64,000 nucleotides of DNA from Pandoraea norimbergensis. Its GTDB lineage: Bacteria; Pseudomonadota; Gammaproteobacteria; Burkholderiales; Burkholderiaceae. The stretch is from NCBI RefSeq assembly GCF_001465545.3, contig NZ_CP013480.3, forward strand, positions 1 through 64,000, written 5' to 3'. Under the pieces are notes generated by a model that was not told the origin of the DNA, searched no databases, and saw only the letters and a program-made list of their open reading frames with translations. Numbering within the stretch: the stretch's first letter is position 1; the number at the start of each line of letters is the position of its first letter. Both the position numbers and the translations under genes were made by a program. Shown here one piece after another: positions 1 through 10,715 of the stretch.

Positions 1-1569
1 ATGAACGACTTCTGGCAACACTGCGCGACGCGTCTCGAGCAAGAGCTCACGCCCCAGCAATTCCGTACGTGGATCAAACCGCTGGCGCCGCTCGACTTCG
101 ACGAGGCTTCGCGCACGCTCAAAATTGGTGCACCCAACCGCTTCAAGCTGGATTGGGTGAAGAGCCAATTTTCGGGCCGCATCCAGAGTATGGCGTCCGA
201 CTTCTGGAACGAGCCGGTCGAAGTGACCTTCGTGCTCGACCCGAAGGCCGGCATGCGTGTGCCGTCGTCCACCCCTGCCCCCACGCCTGCTCCGGCGCCG
301 GCCGCCACGCAGGCGCCGGCCGCTCGTACGACGCCGGTTGGTGCGCAGACTGGCGCGAACGGTGTCAATGGTTCAAACGGCGCGCATGGCGGACAGCACG
401 GGTCGCATGGATCGAATGGTTCAGACGGCGCGGCGCTCGATGGCGAGCGCCCCGATCTGGAAGCCAGCGAAGCCGAGGCCGTGCGCCGCAATTGGCGCGT
501 CACGCCGCAAGAGCCGGCGCAGACCCATGAGGTCGAATCGATTTACGAGCGCTCGAAGCTCAACCCGGTGCTGACCTTCGACAACTTCGTGACGGGTAAG
601 TCGAATCAGCTCGCCCGCGCGGCGGCGATTCAGGTCGCGAACAATCCGGGTACGTCGTACAACCCGTTGTTCCTGTACGGCGGCGTCGGTCTGGGTAAGA
701 CTCACTTGATTCACGCCATCGGCAACCAGTTGCTGGCCGAGAAGCAGAATCCGCGAATTCGTTACATTCACGCCGAGCAATACGTTTCCGACGTGGTGAA
801 AGCCTACCAACGGAAGGCTTTCGACGAGTTCAAGCGTTATTACCATTCGCTTGATCTGTTGCTGATCGACGATATTCAGTTCTTCTCGGGCAAGAGCCGT
901 ACGCAGGAAGAATTCTTCTACGCGTTCGAGGCGCTGATTGCGAACCGTGCGCAGGTGATCATCACGAGCGACACGTATCCGAAGGAAATCACCGGCATCG
1001 ACGACCGCCTGATTTCGCGTTTCGATTCGGGGCTGACCGTCGCTATCGAGCCGCCTGAGCTTGAAATGCGCGTCGCCATCCTGATCAAGAAGGCGCAGGC
1101 CGAAGGCGTGGGGCTCTCGGAGGACGTGGCGTTCTTCGTGGGTAAGCACCTGCGTTCGAACGTGCGCGAGCTCGAAGGCGCGTTGCGCAAGATTCTCGCG
1201 TATTCGAAGTTCCATGGCCGCGAGATCACGATCGAGCTGACCAAAGAAGCGCTGAAAGATCTGCTGACGGTTCAGAATCGTCAGATTTCTGTCGAAAACA
1301 TCCAAAAGACCGTCGCCGATTTTTACAATATCAAGGTCGCCGACATGTATTCGAAAAAGCGGCCTGCCAATATTGCACGGCCGCGACAGATCGCGATGTA
1401 TCTGGCGAAGGAACTCACGCAAAAGAGCCTGCCGGAGATTGGCGAACTGTTTGGCGGACGCGACCATACGACGGTGTTGCACGCCGTGCGCAAGATTGCC
1501 GAAGAGCGTAGCAAGGATGCGCAACTCAACCACGAGTTGCACGTGCTGGAGCAGACGCTCAAGGGTTAA
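1..1569 (+). CDS. dnaA: Chromosomal replication initiator DnaA
   Basis: The 522-residue protein has the full DnaA architecture. An N-terminal domain I (about residues 1-90) is followed by a long low-complexity linker rich in Pro/Ala and then Gly/Asn/Ser/His (about 90-150). The AAA+ core has Walker [10 protein letters not shown] near residue 227 and Walker B LLIDDIQF near 286. The C-terminal DNA-binding domain carries the DnaA signature around RDHTTVLHA near 487. DnaA-ATP binds 9-bp boxes at oriC and opens the duplex. Length is slightly above the usual 450-480 because of the linker. The ATG is base 1 of the window, so its promoter and ribosome site are not visible. dnaN follows in the same orientation. 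Confidence 0.99.
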   Translation: MNDFWQHCATRLEQELTPQQFRTWIKPLAPLDFDEASRTLKIGAPNRFKLDWVKSQFSGRIQSMASDFWNEPVEVTFVLDPKAGMRVPSSTPAPTPAPAPAATQAPAARTTPVGAQTGANGVNGSNGAHGGQHGSHGSNGSDGAALDGERPDLEASEAEAVRRNWRVTPQEPAQTHEVESIYERSKLNPVLTFDNFVTGKSNQLARAAAIQVANNPGTSYNPLFLYGGVGLGKTHLIHAIGNQLLAEKQNPRIRYIHAEQYVSDVVKAYQRKAFDEFKRYYHSLDLLLIDDIQFFSGKSRTQEEFFYAFEALIANRAQVIITSDTYPKEITGIDDRLISRFDSGLTVAIEPPELEMRVAILIKKAQAEGVGLSEDVAFFVGKHLRSNVRELEGALRKILAYSKFHGREITIELTKEALKDLLTVQNRQISVENIQKTVADFYNIKVADMYSKKRPANIARPRQIAMYLAKELTQKSLPEIGELFGGRDHTTVLHAVRKIAEERSKDAQLNHELHVLEQTLKG

Positions 1570-1868
1570 AAGGAAAGGCCTGACGAAGGGCCGGCGAGAG
1601 ATTGGCAAAAGGCAGGCGGCAGCATCAATGCCGGGGGGGTATGGCAGGGCACGAGCGGGGTTGCTCGTCTCCCTGTGGATAAGCTGGGAGCGGTTTGGGG
1701 GCAATTCGTGTTTTCGGGCACAATAGCGGATCGGCGCACATTGCGTCCCCCGATCATCCACAGCGTTTTCCGCCCTGTTATCCCTTTTGCAAGCGATTGA
1801 TTGGTAAGGGAATCTTCGGGTTATCAGCAGGAACTGGCGCCCGTTAACAGTTACTACGAAGGATAAAT
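1570..1868. other. dnaA-dnaN intergenic region, candidate origin segment
   Basis: This 299-base gap lies between dnaA and dnaN, a common place for part of a bacterial origin. It contains one perfect DnaA box (1674-1682, minus strand) and one single-mismatch box, TCATCCACA, at 1754-1762. A further TTATCC core lies near 1779. The sequence around 1780-1868 is more AT-rich than the flanking genes. Only one or two good boxes are visible, so the main box cluster could instead lie upstream of dnaA, outside the window. Some of the gap must also carry the dnaN promoter or leader. The dnaN ribosome site is the AAGGA just before its ATG. Confidence 0.5.
1674..1682 (-). promoter_or_regulatory. Perfect DnaA box
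   Basis: TGTGGATAA on the plus strand is the exact reverse complement of the DnaA consensus TTATCCACA. It lies about 105 bases after the dnaA stop codon. Confidence 0.7.
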
Positions 1869-2975
1869 ATGCAATTGGTCAAAACTCAACGAGACAATCT
1901 GCTGCGGCCGCTGCAAATTGTGAGTGGCATCGTCGAGCGTCGCCATACGTTGCCGATTCTGGCCAATTTGCTCATTCGCAAGCACGGACAGGACATCTCG
2001 TTCCTCTCCACCGATCTGGAACTCCAGATCACCACGACCGCCGATTGCGGCGCGGGCGCCGATGATGTGGCGACCACCGTGGCGGCGCGCAAGCTGCTCG
2101 ACATCCTGCGCAACATGCCGGACGCTGAAGTGGCGCTCTCGCTGTCGGACAAGCGTCTGACGGTGCAGGCCGGCAAGAGCCGTTTCCAGTTGCAGACGCT
2201 GGCAGCGGAAGATTTCCCGACCGTGGCCGAGGCGAAAGATTACGCCGCGAGCTTTGCGTTGCCGCAGCGCACGTTCCGCCAGTTGCTGGCGATGGTGCAC
2301 TTCGCGATGGCGCAGCAGGACATCCGTTACTACCTGAACGGCATGCTGCTGGTGGTCGATGGTGAAGAGATCAAGGCAGTTGCGACGGACGGTCACCGTC
2401 TGGCGTACAGCAGCACGAAGATTGCCGGCGAGAAGTTTGCCAAGCAGGAAGTGATCATCCCGCGCAAGACGATTCTCGAGCTGCAACGTCTGATGGAAGA
2501 CATCGACGACCCCGTGCAGATCGACGTGGCGCCGAGCCAGGTCAAGTTCCGTTTTGCGAATGTCGAGCTGGTGTCGAAGCTGGTCGAGGGCAAGTTCCCG
2601 GACTTCACGCGCGTGATTCCGAAGGGCTACGCCAACAGCTTCACGATCAGCCGTGAAGAGCTGCATCGTTCGCTGCAACGTGCAGCGATCGTGACGTCGG
2701 ACAAATTCAAGGGCGTGCGCTTCACGCTGGCGCCCAATCTGCTGACGATCATCGCAAGCAATTCCGAGCAGGAAGAAGCGCGCGAAGAAATCGAAATCGA
2801 TTACAGCGGTGACTCGGTGGACATCGGTTTCAACGTCACGTATCTGCTCGACGTGCTGGCCAACCTGAAGGTCGAGCAAGTGAAGATCAGTCTGGGCGAC
2901 GCCAATTCGAGCGCGTTGATCACACTGCCGGACAACGACGAGTTCAAGTACGTCGTGATGCCGATGCGCATTTAA
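1869..2975 (+). CDS. dnaN: DNA polymerase III beta sliding clamp
   Basis: This 368-residue protein begins MQLVKTQRDNLL, the standard beta-clamp N-terminus, and ends in VVMPMRI, close to the conserved C-terminal MPMRL. The length matches three head-to-tail clamp domains. The clamp dimer encircles DNA and tethers polymerase III and other clamp-binding proteins. An AAGGA ribosome site lies just upstream of the ATG. Its place between dnaA and gyrB is the canonical order near the origin. A hairpin lies after the stop, so gyrB probably also has its own promoter. Confidence 0.99.
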   Translation: MQLVKTQRDNLLRPLQIVSGIVERRHTLPILANLLIRKHGQDISFLSTDLELQITTTADCGAGADDVATTVAARKLLDILRNMPDAEVALSLSDKRLTVQAGKSRFQLQTLAAEDFPTVAEAKDYAASFALPQRTFRQLLAMVHFAMAQQDIRYYLNGMLLVVDGEEIKAVATDGHRLAYSSTKIAGEKFAKQEVIIPRKTILELQRLMEDIDDPVQIDVAPSQVKFRFANVELVSKLVEGKFPDFTRVIPKGYANSFTISREELHRSLQRAAIVTSDKFKGVRFTLAPNLLTIIASNSEQEEAREEIEIDYSGDSVDIGFNVTYLLDVLANLKVEQVKISLGDANSSALITLPDNDEFKYVVMPMRI

Positions 2976-3008
2976 GCGGAAATTCCGCTACACGCGCCGC
3001 CATGCGCG

Positions 3009-3027
3009 AAGGGGCCGAGCGCCCCTT
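3009..3027 (+). terminator. Hairpin after dnaN
   Basis: A 7-bp stem, AAGGGGC / GCCCCTT, with a 5-base loop sits 34 bases after the dnaN stop. It is followed by only a short T-run (TTTGGCGTTT), so termination is probably partial. Confidence 0.5.
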
Positions 3028-3130
3028 TGGCGTTTCTAGAGGATGATCCTTTTGCAGGATAAATCGCTCACCGGGTGCCAAAAGTGCCTGGGAGCGACAG
3101 GGTCATGAAGCAGCAAACCGTCAGCAATGA

Positions 3131-5629
<2,499 letters not shown>

Positions 5630-5646
5630 GGCGTCGCATCCCGTAG

Positions 5647-5740
5647 GGCGCCAGAGTAAGTGCGACTGGCGCCACAATTGTGCGACTAGACGACTTAGTT
5701 TGCGCGACTGGCCGACCTGAGCCGAAGCGGATCACCGCTG
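5647..5740. repeat. Intergenic repeat, copy 1 (left edge of island)
   Basis: Directly after gyrB, bases 5647-5675 form a unit that starts GGCGCCAGAGT and ends ACTGGCGCCAC. It is an inverted repeat (GGCGCCA ... TGGCGCC, 13-base loop). The same 29-base unit recurs with three mismatches at 18910-18938. The sequence from 5668 onward (GGCGCCACAATTGTGCGACT and then about 50 bases) also aligns with 17783-17850. The repeat therefore marks the left edge and two sites near the right edge of the low-GC region. Whether it is an attachment-site relic, a REP-like element or part of a terminator cannot be told from the sequence alone. Confidence 0.6.
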
Positions 5741-5785
5741 TGGTGAACGCTACGATTGTTTTGAGCAAGCGTCGTTATCTAGCGC

Positions 5786-6079
5786 ATGGGTACAGCAAGA
5801 GAGATTCAGGCTCGCTTCGCCGCCGCGCTTGAAAAGGCGGGGTGGAGCGTCGAGTGGGAAGTCTTCGTAGAGTATGTCCACCACTATATGGACGACGAAC
5901 GGTCGCCTAGCTATAGAAATGGACGGATTGACCTCGTCGCCACCCGCGATGGGCGAACCATTGCATACGAGCTTGATTGGGACTACCCGCGCCGAAAATC
6001 CCGAGAAAAGCTAAAGGCCTTCGAATGCGATGAGGCGTGGATAATCTGCAAGCTCGATCGCCGGGTACGTGTGAAGTGA
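5786..6079 (+). CDS. Small PD-(D/E)XK-nuclease-like protein
   Basis: A 97-residue protein with no family I can name with certainty. Its middle reads GRIDLVATRDGRTIAYELDWDYPRRKSREKL, split here as GRIDLVATRDG and then RTIAYELDW. This is an Asp followed by a beta-hairpin and an E-x-D motif, the layout of a restriction-like PD-(D/E)XK core in which the usual E-x-K is replaced by E-x-D. The C-terminal strand AWIICKLDRR fits the same fold. It is too short to be a full restriction enzyme. No strong ribosome site is visible. It is the first gene of the island, oriented away from gyrB and convergent with the restriction operon, and may be a domain fragment or a small accessory nuclease. Confidence 0.55.
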   Translation: MGTAREIQARFAAALEKAGWSVEWEVFVEYVHHYMDDERSPSYRNGRIDLVATRDGRTIAYELDWDYPRRKSREKLKAFECDEAWIICKLDRRVRVK

Positions 6080-6254
6080 CGTTTCGGGAGGAACATCCTA
6101 GAACTCCTCACGTCTGGTAGAAGCAATGAATCGAGTCCTCTGCCGTCGTCCATAGACGCTTAAATATGTCTCGATATTGCTTCCCATGTACATTTCGGGA
6201 TCGACTTGTTTGGGCGAGATTTCGGTATTGGTGTCTCGGAAGCAGCTCGGCACA

Positions 6255-7124
6255 TTAAATTATTTGCTCTGCCTCAATCCACTCATAGTCGGCAATTGCC
6301 GCCCGAACAGCACACCGCTTTGCGGATGCAAACTCGGCCCGATCTTCAAGCTTCTTCTTAATATCGTTAACGTGACGGTCGAAAGTGTTTCTGGCACGAA
6401 TGCCCCCATCGTGGTTTTTCCACAATTTATATGCTGTGTTTGCATTTCTCAGATCGGTTTGAATGTCGGTGATGTGCTCAGCACGCTTTCGTTTCAGCTC
6501 ATATTTGTCAAGGTGATATAGCCAAATAGTAGCTTTGACCCGCCGCTCATCGATGTCCGTTGAGCGCCTTTTCCAAGTTGAGCATGATGGCGCTCCCACT
6601 GGGTCGAACCAAAGCAAACTTACATCGCTGGCCGAGCATGGATCGAGGGCCAGTATGTCCTCTTCGACGAGGTCATAGTCGAGTCGCTCAGCGGCTCGCT
6701 CGCCCACAATCGGAAAATAGTCCCACTTTCCTCCGTTGGTTTCGCTGTCCACACGCCGCTGATTTGCATGTTCAGAGCTCAATCGAAAATTCCGCAACTC
6801 AAAGGCCCACCACCAGTAGCCTGACCAAGTCGTTTTAGTCGGTCGGAGTTCGTTGTCAACCTCTCGAACGCTGCCTTTGGGCCGGAAATGGTCGACATTA
6901 GGATCCGCGCCCTCTAGTGGTACTTCCGAATACCAACACTTATTTCCCACCACCGCTCTGAGAGTCTCGAGCAATTCAGGGTGACCCCATGTGCGGTCCC
7001 TCTTTGAATTAATGAACTCGATCCTGTCATTGGGATTCTGCTTCAACAACTCTGCCGAGAGCTCCGCGGCATCGTTTCTCCAATGCTGCGGGGGGACGAT
7101 TTTCTTAGGGTTAATGAATATCAT
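6255..7124 (-). CDS. HNH-type endonuclease, effector of the HsdMS-AAA operon
   Basis: The 289-residue protein resembles the HNH nucleases that pair with an AAA ATPase (retron-associated/Septu PtuB-like group). The first motif is KCWYSEVPL followed by VDHFRPKG, where the DH pair is the likely catalytic centre. A second motif, NFRLSSEHANQRR, stands where these families usually have N-L-x-x-x-C-x-x-C-N. The paired cysteines are therefore mostly replaced (CWYS, SEHAN), which suggests the structural zinc site is lost. Its ATG overlaps the end of the ATPase gene by 4 bases, so translation is coupled. It ends a four-gene minus-strand operon (HsdM, HsdS, ATPase, HNH). DNA cleavage is inferred, not shown. 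Confidence 0.75.
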   Translation of the reverse strand: MIFINPKKIVPPQHWRNDAAELSAELLKQNPNDRIEFINSKRDRTWGHPELLETLRAVVGNKCWYSEVPLEGADPNVDHFRPKGSVREVDNELRPTKTTWSGYWWWAFELRNFRLSSEHANQRRVDSETNGGKWDYFPIVGERAAERLDYDLVEEDILALDPCSASDVSLLWFDPVGAPSCSTWKRRSTDIDERRVKATIWLYHLDKYELKRKRAEHITDIQTDLRNANTAYKLWKNHDGGIRARNTFDRHVNDIKKKLEDRAEFASAKRCAVRAAIADYEWIEAEQII

Positions 7125-8677
7125 TCTTCCTCCTTAGCCGCGCCCTCGAAGAGATTACTGGCGAGTCGTTCAACCAGTTCCACTCTGTTTCCTGCCAAAT
7201 CACTTGTATGCAGCGCCCGATCAAGTGAGAGTTGATACGCTTGACGGGCAATATTTCGAAAAGGGTCGGGCGACGATTCGGCAATTTCGAGTGAGGGCAC
7301 TAGGCGCCGCAGTCGCCTAAGATAGCGGGCTCTGCGATCACTTTTACTTTCAAGCGACACCTCATATATTCGCTTCAAGACTGATAGGCTGAAGCGGTCT
7401 AACTGGCTTTCGAGTCCGTACAATGGGCTGGTCAGAACGCCAGCAACCCCGGTGCCACGTGGGCTTTCCGTTGGCGTCACGACGTCAACTCTGCCATCAA
7501 CTCCCCGTCGAAGAACTCGTATTTCGTCTTTTAGAAGGCCAGCGACCAACAGCGGCTGATGGCTGGCAATCAGCGTGTGACTATTTCTATGGAGTCCGCC
7601 AATATTCCGTAGATCCTCCAAATAGTCCATTCCCCATGCGGGATTCAAATGAGTGTCCGGCTCGTCGAGCAAATATAACGACGCGTCATTTCGAGTAAAC
7701 CGCATCAACCCCAATACAGTTAAAAGTTGTTGCTCCCCTTCGCTCAATTGTCTAGTGTGAATCGCTGTGGTAGCCCCTTGTATGCGTACACGCACTCGGA
7801 AATCATCTACCAGGTCGCTTAGTCTCATTGTGTCGAGTGCTTGAAAAAGCGCGCGTTGATCTCCACCATATTCGCTAGCTAACTTGTGTAGAGCATCAAC
7901 ATCGGGCAGAAAGAGATACATAAGTTCATGCTGCCGGCTTCTCTTCCGAAACCCTTCAGGGCGACTGAAAGTATTGAAAAACGGTGCCAGAGAATATTGA
8001 CGAAATCTCTCCAATAGATCTCGAACAGGGCCTTTTGCATCCCAGAAATTCTCAGCTTTGGCCTTCGGACTAGCCCATTCCGGCTTCTTGACCACCAAGA
8101 GGGCCGAGTCAAAGCTATCTATGCGCAGTACACTTCGCATAAATTCCATGACGTGAGCGTCGTCCGAGAAATAGAACGCAAGGAGAGAGAATAGTCCGTG
8201 GACTGGTCGCGCGTAGATAAACTGACGAAGAGCTAACGTAGATGGTTTTTCGCTATTTTTTTGGGTAGTATCAACTAGTGTTTCATCTAATGCGCGACGA
8301 TCATGACGCTGAAAAAGTTTTTCAAATCGATCGCTTACACCGGAATAATATCCGACGACATATTTGGGGCTCCATTTCGATCGAAGCTGAGTCAACGGAA
8401 TGGAATCGGTGTTTAACTTCGCTAACGGCTGTCGTCCAGCATCAGCTGTGACTTGAACCTTTTGACCGTTGATCTCGTAGCGAATGTCGAATGAGAACTC
8501 CGCCACCTCGGCGAGATCGATGCGCGTGAAAATAGTGATTATTGCCTCGAGCAAATTGCTCTTGGCTGCACCATTGCGACCGAGAAGAACCGTTACATCC
8601 TTCTCTAGATGAAAATCGATTTCGAATCCCTCAAGATTTTTCCAGGGGCTCAATATTTTGAGTGACTCAATTCTCAT
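7121..8677 (-). CDS. Restriction-system-associated AAA family ATPase (PtuA-like)
   Basis: A 518-residue SMC/RecF-like AAA15/21 ATPase. The N-terminal P-loop reads GRNGAAKSN (residues 33-41), with Ala where Gly normally precedes the Lys. The C-terminal half has the ABC-like signature LSEGEQQLL, Walker B YLLDEPDTHLNP and a switch histidine in IASHQP. These match the overcoming-lysogenization/Septu ATPase class that works with a nuclease partner. The ATG overlaps the hsdS 3' end by 11 bases and its stop overlaps the HNH gene by 4 bases. I infer an ATP-driven sensor or loader that couples specificity (HsdMS) to the nuclease. It is not an HsdR: no DEAD-box helicase motifs are visible. Confidence 0.85.
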   Translation of the reverse strand: MRIESLKILSPWKNLEGFEIDFHLEKDVTVLLGRNGAAKSNLLEAIITIFTRIDLAEVAEFSFDIRYEINGQKVQVTADAGRQPLAKLNTDSIPLTQLRSKWSPKYVVGYYSGVSDRFEKLFQRHDRRALDETLVDTTQKNSEKPSTLALRQFIYARPVHGLFSLLAFYFSDDAHVMEFMRSVLRIDSFDSALLVVKKPEWASPKAKAENFWDAKGPVRDLLERFRQYSLAPFFNTFSRPEGFRKRSRQHELMYLFLPDVDALHKLASEYGGDQRALFQALDTMRLSDLVDDFRVRVRIQGATTAIHTRQLSEGEQQLLTVLGLMRFTRNDASLYLLDEPDTHLNPAWGMDYLEDLRNIGGLHRNSHTLIASHQPLLVAGLLKDEIRVLRRGVDGRVDVVTPTESPRGTGVAGVLTSPLYGLESQLDRFSLSVLKRIYEVSLESKSDRRARYLRRLRRLVPSLEIAESSPDPFRNIARQAYQLSLDRALHTSDLAGNRVELVERLASNLFEGAAKEEE

Positions 8678-10715
8678 CAGAAATATCCCGGATCAGGCCA
8701 TCTCCAAAGGGTACAGACAGGCGATTGGATGATTTCGCCTCGCGAAGGAGATCAAAAAAAACCTCAATGTCGTCATTCGAAGTACCTAGTCCGCTCGCGC
8801 CATGAAGATCTCGTGGAGAAGCCGATGGACCGAACGTTCTCAGGCACTCGACCAATGCGTCCACCGTACCTATGGAGCTCACTTTCGAGACACGATGGTC
8901 TGGCAGGGAGGGGATCTCATTCGGATCTTTGTTTTTCATTTTGCTGGCCATTACATCTCGTGGTGCAGGAGGGATGGCGGGCTGAGTCTTCCCCTCACGT
9001 TTCCCGACAGAGACCCCAAATACTGCTGATAGATACATCTCCGTTTCAAGTTCTCGAGACTTGAACTCGGTCTCCAGCTTATCGCATATAGCGTTTAAGG
9101 AAGTGGCAGTCGATACAATGCGACTTTGTTCGGCTTTCGGCGGCAGCGCAATCGGAAATGATAGCAGCGTAACCTGATTGATCTTGGGCATTGTAGTCTG
9201 AGCACCGGTTGCCCTAGATGTGAAGTATTCTCGCCCAAATGGAGAGTTCGCAAACAGATGAATGTAGTCCACATTTATCTGATCGGAAACTCGAACTTTT
9301 ATCATTAGATCAGGATAGATAAATTCATTTGGCCCCTCTTTGTAAACAGCAGAAATCCCCACGTGTTCGCGCGAATTCCCTCGCTGAAATAGCAGGTCTC
9401 CAAAACGAAGCCACAGCTCAGAGTCATCAGGGATATCGGCATCGACTTTCTTGAAATGCCGTGCATCGAACGAGCCCGACGTCGTAGCAGTTAGCGTCAC
9501 GGCACGGGGAGCATCGACACGAGTAGTCTGCTGGGGCGAAAGTCCGTTCTGGGGGCCGAAGATCAAAAGATCCTGGAGACGCACCCATCGCCAACTTGGT
9601 GGGATTTGGAACACCTCATCCAGAGCGACAGGTGGCAACGCTCTACCGCGCTTGAGTGTGCCATGCTCTAGAAGCTGATCCCTTTCTGTTTGAAGTGAAT
9701 CAACAAGCGATGAAATGCTCTCGTCCTCGGTGTTTTGAGACGTAAGCTGCCCTCGTATCGCTAAACTCGAGATCAACTGTCTTACATGGCCAATATGTGT
9801 TTCAGTGCTGAGTCTTCCCGTAATATTAAGAATGTGCGATCGCATTACCTCTGCATTTTCGGGGTTCGACTTGCCTGTGTAAGACGAACTATCCGTCAAT
9901 AATCGCCCGAGGCTCGCAGAGATTAGCTCGTCCCTTGCCTTTTCTCTATCGAGCTTTGCCCTCTCGAAATCATCGATGAGTTGCATCAGATGCTTAACAA
10001 GGTGGACGATACTGTCCTGTACCGATTTCGACGGGACAAGGATAGGGAGTTGTAGGAATTTCCGCAGAGACACGCCCCCGATCATTCCCGTCATCTCGTT
10101 GAGAAAAGATTCGTAGAAAGTGGACGACTGGTATACGAGCAACAAGTATTGCGGATTGATGTCGTCTGTTACTTCGATCGCATATAACTTGTTACCAAAA
10201 CAGACGCTACGATCTGTTATGCCACACTTCTTCCCTGCACTTCCTCCCTCTGCACAAATGAAGACTGCACCCGCCGCAGCAACCTTATAAGACGTGTTGT
10301 CAAACGGGACCTTGAGTCCATTTTCGTAGTTGAGAGGAGTGTCGCCACGTCCGACATCTTTCGTAGCGATAAACGGATATCCTTCCTTCACTCTCGCCAG
10401 GGTCTCTCGCTCGCTATCGCTGACGCTATTCCCACCAAAAATGCGCCCCAGATCTGTGAGCTGAACTTGTCGCCATCCGTCAGGAAGCTCTCCGGGATAA
10501 TGGATGTCGAGCTTCCGTAACGAGTTTCGCTGTGCGAGCTTTCCGATCGAGGAGGTCAAACCGGAGAGTTGGTTGAGCGAACTGACCTCACCATCAGACG
10601 GCACAGCGAGCCTTCCGCTTGTTGCCGCGTCGAGGACGAATTGGCGAAATCTAGAAATACCGCCCGTCGCCTCCAAAATACGATCGAGACTAGCAACTGG
10701 CATGTTTTTCTTCAT
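8667..10715 (-). CDS. hsdS: Type I restriction-modification specificity subunit with C-terminal extension
   Basis: The 682-residue protein has two target-recognition domains, each beginning with the usual LPxxW/PPSWRWVRL type of motif (LPDGWRQVQL near residue 80 and IPPSWRWVRL near 370). Each is followed by a helical conserved region (FERAKLDREKARDEL in the first, LPPKAEQSRIVSTATSL in the second). HsdS chooses the bipartite recognition site for the methylase. Normal HsdS proteins are about 400-600 residues. This one has about 100 extra C-terminal residues resembling a winged-helix segment (GLGTSNDDIEVFFDLL). The extension may dock the downstream ATPase. The start overlaps the hsdM stop by 4 bases. 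Confidence 0.9.
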   Translation of the reverse strand: MKKNMPVASLDRILEATGGISRFRQFVLDAATSGRLAVPSDGEVSSLNQLSGLTSSIGKLAQRNSLRKLDIHYPGELPDGWRQVQLTDLGRIFGGNSVSDSERETLARVKEGYPFIATKDVGRGDTPLNYENGLKVPFDNTSYKVAAAGAVFICAEGGSAGKKCGITDRSVCFGNKLYAIEVTDDINPQYLLLVYQSSTFYESFLNEMTGMIGGVSLRKFLQLPILVPSKSVQDSIVHLVKHLMQLIDDFERAKLDREKARDELISASLGRLLTDSSSYTGKSNPENAEVMRSHILNITGRLSTETHIGHVRQLISSLAIRGQLTSQNTEDESISSLVDSLQTERDQLLEHGTLKRGRALPPVALDEVFQIPPSWRWVRLQDLLIFGPQNGLSPQQTTRVDAPRAVTLTATTSGSFDARHFKKVDADIPDDSELWLRFGDLLFQRGNSREHVGISAVYKEGPNEFIYPDLMIKVRVSDQINVDYIHLFANSPFGREYFTSRATGAQTTMPKINQVTLLSFPIALPPKAEQSRIVSTATSLNAICDKLETEFKSRELETEMYLSAVFGVSVGKREGKTQPAIPPAPRDVMASKMKNKDPNEIPSLPDHRVSKVSSIGTVDALVECLRTFGPSASPRDLHGASGLGTSNDDIEVFFDLLREAKSSNRLSVPFGDGLIRDISDEN

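Noticed and set aside
421..1761. 446-codon ORF antisense to dnaA
   Set aside because: A shadow of dnaA with no ribosome site or recognisable domain.
1854..2879. 341-codon ORF antisense to dnaN
   Set aside because: It covers dnaN in full and shows only biased shadow composition.
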